From a virus, in IMG/VR virus record IMGVR_UViG_3300031974_004723, positions 1 through 21,668 of that record: a stretch of DNA of 21,668 nt; one strand, given 5' to 3'. Positions 21,620 to 21,668 of this stretch are shown here, piece by piece (position 1 is the stretch's first letter; every line of letters begins with the position of its first letter). A model generated the notes under the pieces. The model was given only the letters and a program-made list of their open reading frames with translations, did no database searches and was not told where the DNA came from. A program made the translations under genes and the position numbers.

Positions 21620-21668
21620 ATGAAAGTAAAAGCTACAGGTGTAACCAAACATCCCCTCTACTCCACTT
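21620..21668 (+). CDS. 5' end of a gene, possibly an HNH/AP2-type endonuclease (partial)
   Basis: An ATG directly follows the TAA of the previous gene and stays open for 16 codons to the window edge: MKVKATGVTKHPLYST. The 'G.TKHPLY.T' start is typical of phage HNH or AP2-domain homing endonucleases, in which a 'W..M..RC' segment would follow, but the sequence ends first. No strong ribosome site is seen. The gene is likely real because of the tight junction; the family is a tentative call from ten residues. Confidence 0.4.
   Translation, partial: MKVKATGVTKHPLYST

Noticed and set aside
1-21668. CRISPR array, tRNA, insertion sequence, integrase or attachment site
   Set aside because: No regular spaced repeats, cloverleaf sequence, transposase or recombinase motif was seen on reading; the gaps are too short to hold most of these.

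Overview
This window is the head-tail joining, tail and receptor-binding region of a tailed double-stranded DNA phage with a long, non-contractile (siphovirus-type) tail. All convincing genes are on the + strand and tightly packed. Most junctions are overlaps of 1 to 14 bases or gaps of a few bases, and no gene-free stretch exceeds 300 bases. There is a tape-measure protein, a tail tube, a frameshifted tail-assembly chaperone pair and a lambda J-like tip protein. There is no sheath and no T4-type baseplate. The fibre proteins carry modules I associate with marine cyanophages and uncultured marine phages: Mtd-like N-termini, the 'GNL.VNGTT..I..TT' module, collar tips, and LamG/SPRY/DUF7483-like domains. 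A cyanobacterial host such as Synechococcus is therefore the likeliest guess. The window has no photosynthesis gene, integrase or tRNA to confirm it.

Layout. Bases 1-200 hold the end of an unrecognised gene, followed by a strong terminator. Bases 283-663 encode a lambda FII-like head-tail connector. Bases 666-2355 hold three fibre-type or small virion genes placed between the connector and the tail terminator, which is unusual. Bases 2390-4050 hold a 47-aa protein, a lambda U-like tail terminator, a short conserved-looking ORF and the major tail tube protein, ending in a near-perfect terminator. Bases 4138-4820 encode the tail chaperone G and its -1 frameshift product GT. The tape measure is at 4807-7575. 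Bases 7575-13143 hold the tail tip: an L-like protein, a J-like protein, a small minor tail protein, and two proteins that appear to share a tail-tube-like fold. Bases 13140-21619 encode three large host-recognition proteins. At 21620 a new gene begins; its first 16 residues resemble the start of an HNH/AP2-type endonuclease.

How the genes work together. The connector and tail terminator join the head to the tail tube. The G/GT chaperones and the tape measure set tube assembly and length. The L- and J-like proteins and the extra tube-like proteins build the tip. The big fibre, collar and lectin proteins bind the host surface. Transcription appears to be split by two intrinsic terminators. A repeated GATC-n(0-2)-TAGACT element occurs in three of the few intergenic gaps and is a promoter candidate.

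I found no defence system, CRISPR array, diversity-generating retroelement or insertion sequence. The most interesting signals are the A AAA AAC frameshift site, the fibre genes in the neck region, the repeated intergenic element, and the multiple tube-like proteins at the tail tip.
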